A stretch of 64,000 nucleotides of DNA from Kuschelorhynchus macadamiae. Taxonomy: Eukaryota > Arthropoda > Insecta > Coleoptera > Curculionidae. Shown here one piece after another: positions 22,261 through 35,052 of this stretch (the first letter of the stretch is position 1; every line of letters begins with the position of its first letter). The position numbers were made by a program, and so were the translations under genes. The stretch covers positions 1,752,001 to 1,816,000 of the forward strand of contig JAUTXW010000561.1 in the NCBI GenBank assembly GCA_030620095.1, read 5' to 3'. The notes beneath the pieces are model-generated. The model had not been told where the DNA came from. It saw only the letters and a program-made list of their open reading frames with translations, and did no database searches.

Positions 22261-23315
22261 ATGCCTGTGATATTCTCGCATCGTGAATATGCAGATATGA
22301 TATTCGTCTATGGCTTCTGCAATGGGGTCGCAATTCAAGCAGTCGCGGAGTACCAGCGTCGTTTTCCAGATAGAAGGGTGCCAGATAGAAAAGTTTTTCA
22401 ACAAGTTTTCACTACTGCTGGAGAATCTGGGATGTTTCCAAGTGCGAAAATTGTATCTGAAAGGGAATCGGGACCCAATGTTGAAGTAGAAGAGGCTATA
22501 CTCAATGCCGTCGAAAATGATCCAAGCATAAGCACTAGGCGGATTGCAGATACTTATCAAATTACACAATCGTCTGCTTGGAGAAATCTTCACATTAATT
22601 GTTTATACCCATTTCATTTACAACGGGTTCAACATTTGCAGGAGGGTGATTTTGAGTTGAGAATGCAATTCTGTAACTGGATTAATGAAGATCGAAGGTT
22701 GTATAGGTATGTTTTGTTCACTGATGAAGCACAGTTCACGCGGGATGGTATAAATAATCTTCACAATGAACACCGGTGGTCCTATGAAAATCCTCACGCT
22801 ACAGTAGAACATAAGTTCCAACATAAATTTAGCATTAATGTGTGGTGTGGAATGTTAAATGGTCATTTAGTTGGTCCATTTATAATCGACGGTAGTCTTA
22901 CAGGAGAAAAATATTAAATCTTCACTTGCGAAATCTATTAGTTGTTCCCCTTAATGTAAGACAAAACATGTATTTGCAGCATGATGGAGCCCCTGCACAC
23001 TACAGTTTACTTATAAGAGACTTTTTAAACCAAAACTTTCCAAACCGATGGATTGGTCGGGGAGGTCCGTTTAATTGGCCACCTAGATCGCCAGACCATA
23101 ATCCTTTGGATTATTGTCTTTGGGGATGGTTCAAATCACTGGTATATTCCACTAAAGTAAATACAAGAGAAGCATTATTGGATCGGATAACAAACGCAGC
23201 ACAAACACTAAGAAATGCGCCCGAATGTATCCACAGAGTAACCCGAGCTATATACCATAGAGCTGACCTGTGCTTAGAAGCAAATGGTGGAATTTTTGAA
23301 AACTATAAAACATAA
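22261..23315 (+). pseudogene. DD41D mariner-type transposase, copy 2 (one frameshift)
   Basis: Two abutting frames, 22261-22917 and 22926-23315, form one transposase with a single indel near 22915. The N-terminal helix-turn-helix region (HREYADMIFVYGFCNG onward) spans roughly residues 5-60. A second DNA-binding helix region lies around STRRIADTYQITQSSAWRNL. The catalytic Asp residues are in FTDEAQFTRDG, LQHDGAPAHY and NPLDYCLWG, with 41 residues between the second and third, hence DD41D. Length (about 350 residues) fits a mariner-type transposase. It is clearly divergent from copy 1, so the two represent different lineages. It is the least damaged transposase in the window. Confidence 0.9.
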
Positions 23316-23501
23316 CCTAGATTTAATTAAAAACAACTTAATAATAACAATTTTAATAAAAATTAAATACCTTTTGTTTAGTTTATGTCTGAGGCACTGA
23401 ATACAAACCTCTAAAAAATGTGTTAGTCTTTCATTTCAAAGCTTTTGTGCCAAGATACGTTTAAATTTGGACAAAATAACAAACTTTTAAAATTTTGCGA
23501 T

Positions 23502-23946
23502 AAAAAATTACATGCGCCGAAATTGTTTTAAATCCAAATATCTCGAAAACGGCTGCTCGTATCCACTTTTAACAGGTATACCTTTTTGACGTAGAAATGG
23601 CAAGGGAATAATTTGTTTTACTCAAAAATGTAATACAAGACTGTACCAAAAAGTTGTGATTGTTCGAAGGAGTAGAAAGACATGTAGGTGGCGCCCCCTA
23701 CAAGTAAGAGCAATACTAATATTAAATTCGAATTTGTCATACCAAAAAACCCCCGTATATCAATTTTCACTCCATTATTTACATTATCATAGATTTTATT
23801 TAAAAAATAGGGTAATTAAATAAAAACTTTAACACCCTGTATCTCGAGAACTAAGGCCTTGCGGACACTTATTTATATAGACTATGTTAAGTTTTTGGTC
23901 CTGAATATGTACCTGAGGTATTGACATTTCCTCATGAATCACCCTG
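23502..23946 (-). repeat. Right long terminal inverted repeat, mariner copy 2
   Basis: It is the inverted partner of 21635-22042. Confidence 0.9.
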
Positions 23947-25003
<1,057 letters not shown>

Positions 25004-26025
25004 GTGTGTCCTCAGATGAGATTACCTATACCACAAATGGATCTAATTATTATTTTTTAATGAAAAATAATTTCTGCATAAACATGTTTGCTTGTTGAAA
25101 AAATTTAATCGAAGTTGAGAAAAAAAATGGTTTTTTTTTGTACAGGGAGCTCAGATAGTCACAAAAATGTTTTACTTAAGATTAAAATACGTTTATTTTT
25201 TGTTTTTAAGTAAAATGCAATCATTGAAAATCATAAAAGCTTAAAAACATATAAACCCATTTAGAGGAAAAGGGACTACTACTGCTACTTCTTATGGAAC
25301 TTGAAAGTGTAAAACACCTTTCCCTAAGCTTTAAAAATTTAACACACAGACACAAAATGAATCATCTCTTGATTTATTTGAGCAATAGCTTTAATTTTTA
25401 TTTTTTAAACATCGACATTATAAATGTTTAAAGAAAGTAATCGTGTGCCGTCAGGTGGAAGGACCGATAGGCTAGTGAACAAACCCAATATTCCTACCTA
25501 TTTTTTCAGGAAGCTCCCTGTCATACCAATTCTGTACCTGAAGTGTTGAATGAAATGTGTTAAAATGTTCATCTTTAAATTATCTTGAAGAAAAAATGGA
25601 CCCATTATTCCGTTTAAACTACCAAATATGAATGAGGTTTAAAATAGCTGATTAGAAATCTGATGTATTTATGACAAGTACTGGAAGTTAATAACATAAT
25701 AGGGCATTAGGTGAAAAGAAGAAAATGATTAAAAACAGTATTTTTCGATAATCCTTATAAATAAGAAAATTTTTTACTATTAAGTCAAATACGTTTTATT
25801 GCAAGTTCTAAGCTCCCTGTATAACAAAACAATTTTCAACGTGAAAGATATTTTTTAACAAGCAAAAAAAAATTATTAGGAAATACTATTTTATCTAAAA
25901 AAATTTATCGAAAAAAAACTTCATTAAGTTTGAATATAATTTTTTTTGTTTAATTTAATTTCTGAATAATTTATCAATTCCATGTTATAGGTTTTAACCT
26001 TATTCTAAGGTGTAGTACTTTTCTG
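25004..26025. mobile_element. Possible non-autonomous element with degenerate inverted repeats
   Basis: TACAGGGAGCT at about 25141 and AGCTCCCTGTA at about 25813 are inverted, and their outer flanks (GCTTGTTGAAAAAAT against the inverse of TTTTTTAACAAGC) also match. The outermost blocks share ACCTATA-type sequence. Similarity decays strongly, so the boundaries are tentative. No coding sequence is present. Confidence 0.4.
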
Positions 26026-29000
26026 CACCCGGACGCGGACTCTTGTATAATCCACAATTTCAGTTAATTTAGAATGAAGAGAATTCAAAGAATATAACAA
26101 AGATTCAAAACATAGTATTACGGGATGGAGTACTGAAAAATTAAAATTAGTTTCTGCTACCCTGTTGATAATTTTACATTAAAGATAAATTAATTAACAC
26201 AACTCGTCTGTAGATAAAATTTTTTGAAGATTAGTTGATTTTATTTCTTAAAATCTTTTAAGTCTTAAATCTAAATCATGCAAAACTGTAATTCTGAAAC
26301 ATTAAAAAGAAACATTTATTGTATAATGTTTCAAGAAGAATAATTTTGCTAAAAATTTTATTTTACATTTAAATGCCAATAATGAAAATAATTTTAAATT
26401 GACACTAAAAGAACTTAAAAAAGGTGAAATTAACAAAAATATAGTGGGTATCTATTTTTTCAAAAATTATAATATGTAAATATGGTAAAACCAATATTAT
26501 TATAAACTATAATATATTTAGAGATAGAGTATTCTCATGATTTAGCTTGAAATTGAAGTGGCAAATAAGATAAAATAGACTCAAGTCAGGTGAAGTATTT
26601 AAAACTAAAAACTCCATAATATTACATCTTTGTATGAGCATTTAGCAATGACATAAGAATAACGTAATTATAAACCTTTATAGCTAACGAGTCTCTCGTC
26701 CATCCTAGCTTTAACGATTTCTGATCAGAAAAAATACTACAAAGCTACAAAATGAAATTTATCATAGCAAAAGAACAATAATTTGTTAAAAGAAGTGCAA
26801 TATGGATTCCAAGCCTAAAATAAGTAAAGCTTCCTTAAAATTTGTTTATGGATATTCAATTAGACAAATAATAGATTCTGTTTGGATCAGAGTTGAAGAA
26901 CTTGCGCTGCAGATACAACATCTGGCATTGATGGTTGAATATGACTTGTAATGTGTGGGGAGTATACTGCAACTACTACTACCTAGCGTGATAACAGCTG
27001 CTAGGGTAATTGACTCGATGTGATTAGATCAGAGCAGGGTGTACGACGGATAGAGGTTTTGTGGAATACAGACTATGATTGTCTCTTTGTGACGTTGAAT
27101 TGATTTTAAAATGTCTAAGAAATCAGGTTATTGATGTGTAGGAGCAAAATAATAGGGGTCAATACCAAACACTGTGAGCATCGGCGTTGTTTTTCTGAAA
27201 AATTATACAATTACTTTGACTCAAAAGGACGCCAGCATTTCATGGGTTAGAGTTTTGGATCAATTTTTAAGGAATGACCTAAACATAAACATTCTCTAGC
27301 ATTCTAGATATTGTGTAAGATGCCTTATCACAAGACACTAGGAATAGACATGTAAGGATAGCAGGTGGTTTAGGAGCGCACTTCTTTAGAACGACAGTAC
27401 GTTACTCGATTTTAAAAGAAGAGTTTTAAGGCTCATTATTTTACAAAAGAAAATCAGTAAAATAAACTAAAAACTAGAATTTTTAAGTGAGATCGTTTAA
27501 AATTTAAAAAATATGTAAACACTAAAATTTTCACAATAACTATCGTTATATGTATTTTTTACTCTATATAACTAAATAGTAAAAAGTACATATATCACAA
27601 AAAAGAATAATATTTTAAATAATATAGATGTATGAAAGGCACATATATATTCTGACCTAGCACACTATATCTAAGGTAATTTGTTTAATAATACAATGTG
27701 ATCTGCTTAAATTATGTACGAATTTACTGTGATTATTAGAACTGACTTTTTTAATATCTATATCAAACACAGACATTTTTATGATAAAGCAACAAGCAAA
27801 CAATTCCCTTTCAAAATATTAAACTGATTTCTAACTTTAAACACTGACGATACACAACACCAGATCATAATAGTTTATTAGACTAAAAGTCCACATAATA
27901 GGAATCAAAAAGTGTGTTTTTTAATTCTACAATAGTTTATTCTTTTTATATATTTTTTTGATTTTAAAATAAATAAGACAAAGAATGATTTCATCATATA
28001 TATAACAGAAAATACGAAAATAATATATGATTAAAGGACAAGGACATACATAATAAAGATCAAAAAAGTATCCAAATCCAATATTACAGCTCAAAGATCT
28101 AATAAACACTAAATACCGAATAATACTACGTATTTCATATAACCTTTGAACCTATAGCTGAAGAGGTTATACATAGTGAAAGGGGATAGGAAAACTAGGG
28201 TATATACTTGCACTTTACTCATGCTTTAATATCAAGAAGCTAAAATATTTCATCCATATGGGCAAGATTAGTTTATCTCATTTCGATAGAAATGGAATTA
28301 TCTATAAATTTAAAAACACTAAGCCAGAAGTTCGTGAAAGAGTTGAACTGCACCAATTTTCGTGATTTTTTTTGAAATGATCGTCTAGTTATTGAGACCT
28401 TTCAACACTATGTTTTGTATTGATTTATTCCGTATTTTTATATGTTTTTGTTCAATAGCATTTCTGGACGATGTAGTGAATGCGCCACATATTATTATAA
28501 TTCAATTGGAAACTCATCGCGCCATCTAACGGAAAAGACAGAACAAGGTTTGCCGGACTAGCGTTTCATATTATTATGCTATTGACTCTTGTGCCCATTC
28601 TTTATTAGATCTTTGGGAAGGCGCTATTTACCTTTTCTTACCTATTAATAACTACAGTTAATTTTTGAACGAAGTTTTATATCACTACATCTCGTACAAA
28701 AAAAAATGCTTGCATTAAAAAGGACTACTAATTAAACGTTTTAAAAAAGGGATTAAATTAATTTATTATCTAAATAATTAACATAATATTAACCGTATTA
28801 ATTATTAAATTTTAAATTTAATATTTTTTTCCTATTTTAAAACACTCAAATGATGCGAAAACCAATTTAAATGTTATGTCTCAAATACCTCTTGTAGATT
28901 CTATAGAATCTAAATTCTTTATAAATCGGCTGTCCTTGGAGTTATAAATATGGAGAATTTTTTTCCAATCTAGCCCAAGAAATTTAATATAACTAACTGC

Positions 29001-29450
29001 GGAAAAACGGCTATAATTTTTAAAATAAAATTAATATTTAAAAAACTTTTAAATAAGTATTCTAGTGTTAACTCAATTCAATATCCCGAAGAGCATTTTA
29101 TATATTATTCTTTTAACATTTTTTATTTTCCGAATGTTTATTATTTGATCGTTCATCTACTAATAGCACCCCGACTGCGGCAAGATGCTTTCTTTGTTAG
29201 AAGAACGAGTCGCTTCTGTGGGGAAGTGGATTGAGGTGGGTGAGGTCAGCAAAAAGTATCTTTTCGGCTTAATTCCTGGGCTTGTCCCCCCATCTTACTA
29301 CCTACTACTACTGTTTTTCTTCTAAATTAAGTTATTGATTTTTTCAAAACAGACAAATAATTTTTGCAACCAACTGTAACACGAATGTGTGTTGACAACA
29401 ACTGAGTAATAACAACATGTTATCTAATTAATCAAAATATACTGATGAAC
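26026..29450. other. Unassigned AT-rich sequence, about 3.4 kb
   Basis: Both strands were read. There are no frames with recognisable domains and no clear repeats. Confidence 0.4.
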
Positions 29451-30450
29451 TACATGGTTTCTACAAAAGAAGAATTACCTAGAAGACTTAATGATGTACT
29501 TGAAGAGATCGGGGATACTAGAGAACTGATAGTTGTTGGTGAGCCAAATTGTAGATCTGGGTCACAACGATGTTAGAACTATGAGGGGTCCAGAATGTGA
29601 TGATAAAACAACCGAAATATAATCTCCAAAGTCTTATTCATGATAGTACTAATCTTTTTCAAGAGAAAGTAATTCTACCCAATAAAAGCTCGGTCACTAT
29701 AAAAAACTACTAACAGCACATCGCTACACCAAGTATAGAGATTGAAGGAGAACCTGAATATATAGATCTGAAAACTTTACCAAAGGCAGTGAAAAAAGAG
29801 TTTGAAGAACGGTAAAGCTTGTAGCCCAGAAGGTTATCCAGCACATCTGCTCAAAAGGGGAACACATAAGCTCCCAAAGGTCTTTAATGAATAATGTTTA
29901 ATGTTGTACGAATATTTAAATGATTGTCCAGTTCCAAGCGAGTGGAAAGCGCCATAAATCTGCTCAAATCACAAATTATATAATAAATTTAATATTTAAG
30001 AAGAATTGGGAACATTACAGAGGAATTTCTTAAGAGATAGAATATGAATATAGCTAGTACGAAAAAGAAGAACAAGGTGGATTTAGAGTATAGATGTTTT
30101 TTGCTTATGTAGATAATAGAAAAGAAAACTACACGAACAACAAGATGTAGATCTGACATTCGTATACATAAAAAAAATTCTTACGACAACTAATCACTGA
30201 ACAAAACGAAATGCCATTACAGTCTTTATGCGCGTACTCTCCAGAGTTAAGATCGGAAACTCTCTCACCCACAGTTTCGCAGTAACTAAAGAATTAAGGT
30301 AGGGATACTGTATCTCTCCAAGGGAGTAAGAATTTTACTGTATAAACAGATACCCTTTTAGTCACACAAGGACAAGGAAACTTCGGATGAAATCCTGATA
30401 TGTACATATTATGAGCAAGAATTCCGATTAGCTCTTCATTTAATTTTACA
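29451..30450 (+). pseudogene. RTE-type LINE relic (endonuclease and RT remnants)
   Basis: Several short blocks in shifting frames keep the order of an RTE-like ORF2. These are a degraded endonuclease block (LIVVGEPNCRSGS, near 29530), an RT fingers block with a stop (KACSPEGYPAHLLKRG-like, near 29815), a region like DCPVPSEWKAP near 29920, YRGIS-like sequence near 30020, and KIGNSLTHSFAVTKELR near 30250. The last resembles the RTE block before GCCLSP. No frame longer than about 30 codons survives. Each block alone is weak, but their order and spacing support the call. Confidence 0.6.
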
Positions 30451-32509
30451 ATATTTATGGGATGCATATTTTTACAAGTAAAAATAAAAGTTCATCAATC
30501 TTTTTTTATGTTTGTTTTGTTCATAGAAACTAAAACTAGTCTATGCCAATCTTATTATTTCTAAGCCCAATATTTCATGACGAATACATTTTATAACAAA
30601 AATGAAAAATAAACATTGATATATTGTCTGAAAACGTTTTTCTAAATTTGAAGTTTATCTTAGAAAAACATATGGGATTAATAAAAAGAAAGTTCCTATG
30701 AAAATGGGCCCGGATATACCTCGTTCTCCAAGATACAGGATGTAAAAATTAAATATTTTTTACTTTTTTTTTGACAATTTATGTTTGTAAAATGGCCATA
30801 ATACATTTTAGCAAATTATACATGATGTAACTTTTTTGAGGTTACGACCCCTTTGACCACCTCAAAAAAAAATGTTGTAGCGACACTCACTTAGTTTTGA
30901 ACAGACTGCTAATTATTAATCAGTAACATAAAGTTATGTCAAGTATAAGCCCAAAACAAAAGTAGCAGTATAAAGAGAAAAATGTTCAGAGATATTCTCC
31001 GTACACAAAATGGAATAGGATTGTTGGGAGCTTTTTTTAAAAGAAAGAATTATTATATAAAAGCGATTGCGATTGATTCCACAGCAAATTTAGATTTCTA
31101 GTAGCAATTTAGATTCTTTATTTTTTGACTAACATTTGCCAGGATAATATTATTATTATATTTAAATTTGCATTTTGCAAAATTGGCAACACACCATTTT
31201 TAGTAAAAACTACCAAACTGTTTTAAATGTTTGAATATTCACTGAACACTGAACCTACATACAGTAAATTCGAATGCGAAATTACTGATTATGTCTCATC
31301 TGATGATATTGGCGATGTTGTCAACTTTACCGAATTCACAGAAAAAACGAATAAACCTCGTTTTTTTTTTCTTCTATTATTAAGCAGTGCGCCATTTCAG
31401 CTTCTAAGTAATTTAAATGGCTTAACATTTTGTTAGTTGTACTTTGGTTAAAACCAAATTAATAGCTTAGTTCCCCTATTATGTTTTTATCTAAACGCTC
31501 TGTAGGTAAAATTCTCTGAATAGTACAGTTCCATTTAGAAAATGTCCAAAGTATTTTTGAAGAAAACTTTTATTAATTTTTTATTCTTTCAACAAGAAAA
31601 AATTGTTTCAATACTAAAATTGTTAATCTAATTATACATGTTTGTAGAAGAGGTGTGAGATGAAAACAAGCATTCCAATTATAGTCCAGTTTTTGTTACT
31701 GCCAATTTGATTCAAATATTTGTGGATTATTACCTATTTTCCTGCTGTATCGATGAGAATTATACAACTCTCACCCAAACAGCAAATATAATTTATGATT
31801 AAAATTACGAATGTATCACGATGTGCCTTCTTAAAAAATGATATAAAATAATATTTCCTTCATATCTAATATTCCTGTTGCTACAAAATAAAAAAGTTTT
31901 ATTAAATAGTACAACATGCAAGTAGATTAAACTAACTAAAATATGAGATATCACAGACATAATTTGTTTCACTCTAAGTTATGTAAGTTTAGAATAAATT
32001 CTTACTAGAGCTTTCTACACCTGTTAAGCCAAAATGGTCTTATGATCAACTAACATGATTGAAAAAAAATTGGTGGACTAAGAAAACCTAGACGGTATAA
32101 ACAGCTACCAAATATCAAGAACTGAACAACTAACGTGTTAAATTCACTGTATTTAGCTGACAACCAGACAAAAATGTTGACGGCGTTTTTGGTAGGTTTT
32201 CCTAACTATATATGGTCTTTCACTCAGAGTTAAAATTAAATTAGATAGTTTATAAAAAAACATTGAAATACCTGTCATGATTACATACAAATTTCAAAAT
32301 CCACACGCCATTTATTCTTTAACGTTATGATATGTCATAAATTCGAAGTAAAATTAATAATAGTCTTTCTACAAAGAACAAGTATATGTTTCTGTAATGG
32401 CCTGTCTGTATCCTATATGGATTTCTGTGACTGTTAATAAAGCACTTGAAATACTTGTTACTTGCAAATATGTTCTGAAGCCCTTTTCAAAGTGTACATG
32501 AAAATTGAG

Positions 32510-32511
<2 letters not shown>
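30451..32511. other. Unassigned sequence
   Basis: A mariner-like terminal block, CTCCAAGATACAGGATGT near 30728, resembles the inverted-repeat interior of copy 2 but has no partner. An acidic 69-residue frame at 31227-31436 (SSDDIGDVVNFTEF) is unassigned. Confidence 0.35.
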
Positions 32512-32572
<61 letters not shown>

Positions 32573-32600
32573 TTATATATATATATAAATATATATAAAA
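32512..32600. repeat. (TA)n microsatellite with interruptions
   Basis: About 55 bp of pure AT followed by AATATATTTATATAT-type imperfect units. Confidence 0.95.
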
Positions 32601-33325
32601 TTAAATAAGGATAATACAGCCACTAATTAGATGGACTATATGAGATGACTAGATAAAAAAAAATGGGTAAGATAACTTAAGACATTGGGTATGTTCGCAT
32701 GTACCTTAAGATAAAATTGTTTTGTAGTATCTGGGAATAAATAATTTGGATTTCAGCTCCACGAGTTATAAATATGGCAATGATAACGGACAACTAATCA
32801 AAAGTGTTTTCCATCTAGATCAGAGAGAAACTATTTGAATTCTTTAAATAAAAATTGGGAGGTTGTGAAATCCAAATGGGAAAAAACAAAGCAAGCTGCA
32901 TTGTAGTTAATATTCTAGTATAATATGGAAAACCTTGGACTGATTTGCCAAAGAAGAAATACAAAGCATCCAATTTTGTATAAAGAAAGCAATTTCCTAG
33001 AAAGGGCACATAATTAAAATACTTTCAAGAATCCTGATAACCCCATATATATTCAATCAAACGTTCAACATACTTTAAAAAAGCTGATAAGATATTTCAA
33101 AGTAACTTTTTATAGATCTTTCATACAATAATATTTTTTGTTAAAAATGTACAGGTATTACCAAAATCCACTCATTCCTAAAATCACACTTGTATAAATA
33201 TCACAGATAAAGTCCAACAAACTAATATCAACAACTAAGGACTCTAACCAAACTTACCAGTACTGAAGGAACTCATTCTTTAACAAACTTAAAAATTTTT
33301 TCACATTATACAAAATATAATATAC
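32601..33325. other. Unassigned sequence 3' of the RS-gene exon
   Basis: This is probably intron or 3' sequence of the minus-strand gene whose nearest exon is 33326-33438. No further exon could be supported. Confidence 0.35.
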
Positions 33326-33438
33326 CTGGTCTTCTGTCTCAATATTTTTCCTTTTCTTCGATTTCCTTTTGGGTTTATTGAATATATCGGATTCACATGC
33401 GAGACCCAGTCGTAGGTGAATTGGCAACTTGCCATCTG
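33326..33438 (-). CDS. RS-repeat nuclear protein gene, exon E (last found)
   Basis: On the minus strand, the acceptor TTATTTTAAG precedes CA-GAT-GGC and the donor GTATAT follows GAA-GAC-CAG. The 113 bp give two bases completing a codon plus 37 codons. The 2-base start fits the 1-base end of exon D exactly. It encodes GKLPIHLRLGLACES, then the Lys-rich stretch KPKRKSKKRKN, which could be a nuclear localisation signal. LPIHLRLG is the third copy of a motif also seen in exons B and C. The exon ends in phase 0, so coding either continues in an exon not found or reads on into a stop about 80 bp later. Confidence 0.65.
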
Positions 33439-34606
33439 CTTAAAATAAAAATTCACTGAAAATATTTAATATAGAAAATAACTAGGTGGTGTTTAGGGAT
33501 TAGGATTCCTAACACCTATGGGCAGATCGCAATTAAATTAACAAACTTATTAAGTTAAATAGTTCCAACAGGAAGAAACATTTCCAACAAGTAATCTAAA
33601 TATGTTGCTGCATATATGAAGAGTATTAAAATTTTTTTCTGACAGCTGTTAATTTTTTATTATAAAAGTAGAGATGTGAGTTCGAACAATTCAGAGAGAA
33701 CAATTCAAAAAACCTGCTACATTTACATAAAATGGCTTTCAGTGAGTTGTTCTATTTTTTAAAATCAAGCCTTCGACTAGAAACCTGACTGATCAAAGGG
33801 TGTCATTGTTACAACTTGATCCTATGACCATAGTTTGAGGCGACAAACTTTGCTCAAATCTGGAATCACATAAAATACATGGAGAAAACAAAATAGTTTG
33901 TTTTACATATATACCACCTAACAAAATAGAAAAAAAATTATATGAAGATAGGTCCGCAAATGCTTTGCGCTTTGTTCAAGACATACAGGGTATTATATTG
34001 TAAACGTTATTCGGCTTATGCCTCGGAAACAAAGCATTTGCAGACCTATGCCCATATTAAAATGTTTTCTTATTTTAGAAATTTAATACACTGTAACTCA
34101 AAAGCTGGTGATAGGAGCAAGTTGTGACAGTCATCCATTATAGATATTATTTTAAAATAAAATAACTATTAATCAGATTAATCTGCTCCCTGAATCAGTG
34201 CAAGAAACTTTTGGAAATATCTGTTTTCGAAAATAATAAAGACAGAGCAAAAAATTACATTCTTTCTTTCGATGAATACTAATTAGCAAAAAATCTGTAA
34301 AGTTCAGAACATTCCTGAGGAGGGTGGAAAGCTTTGGAGCTAAATCGATTCAAATCAGGGATTAAAGATAAGGCCTGATCATAAAATTACGTGTCGTCGA
34401 AGACCCCCCACAAAAATACTAGACATAATAATAATAAAAATAAGTAAATTGCTTACATTAACCGTGTTCTTATTTTTATCAATATTTTCTTTTTGCGCAT
34501 AGAAAATGATTGGTCAACAACAAATAAAATTATGAATGTACGTGTAACTTCATACACAATTTGAAATATTTCCAAAAGTAATTATAAGATTTAAGTATAA
34601 GACATA
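33439..34606. other. Intron sequence of the RS gene with a small palindrome
   Basis: ATAGGTCCGCAAATGCTTTG near 33950 is mirrored by CAAAGCATTTGCAGACCTAT near 34033, enclosing a TACAGGGTATTA block. This is an approximately 110 bp palindrome, probably MITE-derived. Otherwise no feature is seen. Confidence 0.45.
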
Positions 34607-35052
34607 TACTCCTGAGCAAAAATATTGTGCATATCTTCTATAAAAAAAGACTTACAAATTTGATTAAAAAAAGGAAAAGTTGAAAAAGGACGAAGCTTGA
34701 GTCTAATTTGAAGAGAAAACTGTTATTGTTGAAGATACTTTCTGCCGTAGTTTAGAAACCTCAGTAAAAAAACCAAAATTTAACACACCCTGTATTATGC
34801 TAAAAAACAAAAATGGGTTTATAGAGTTTCATGAAATGATAACACGAAAGTTACACAGTTGTAACAAATTTTTTTAGCTTAATCCTGAGTGTGTAAAATT
34901 TTGATTTTAGCGTTCTACTGAAGTCAGACTGAAGCCTCCTTTTTAAACTTTCCTTTTTAATCACTTTTTATAGAAAATATGCACGCTTTTATTATATTTC
35001 TATTGAATCTTATGAAAGCTTTATACATTTGCAATATTTTTGCTCACGAGTG
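34607..35052. mobile_element. Tc1/mariner-type MITE, 446 bp
   Basis: The left end TACTCCTGAGCAAAAATATT and the right end AATATTTTTGCTCACGAGTG are inverted, with TA immediately outside each. A second inverted block follows (GTGCATATCTTCTATAAAAA against GCATATTTTCTATAAAAAGT), displaced by about 50 bp in the right arm. No coding sequence is present. The terminal sequence is Tc1/mariner-like. Confidence 0.7.

Larger units (their letters stand above)
21635..23946 (+). mobile_element. DD41D mariner-type transposon, copy 2
   Basis: The left end reads AGGGTGATTCATGAGGAAAT and the right end is its complement, finishing ATTCCTCATGAATCACCCTG-type sequence with the terminal CCCTG at 23946 followed by TA. 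The outermost C of the left end has been lost to the TA tract. The inverted repeats are very long: left about 21635-22042 and right about 23502-23946. The right copy has about 45 bp that the left lacks. The element is flanked on both sides by (TA)n, 75 bp on the left and over 1 kb on the right. Confidence 0.92.
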
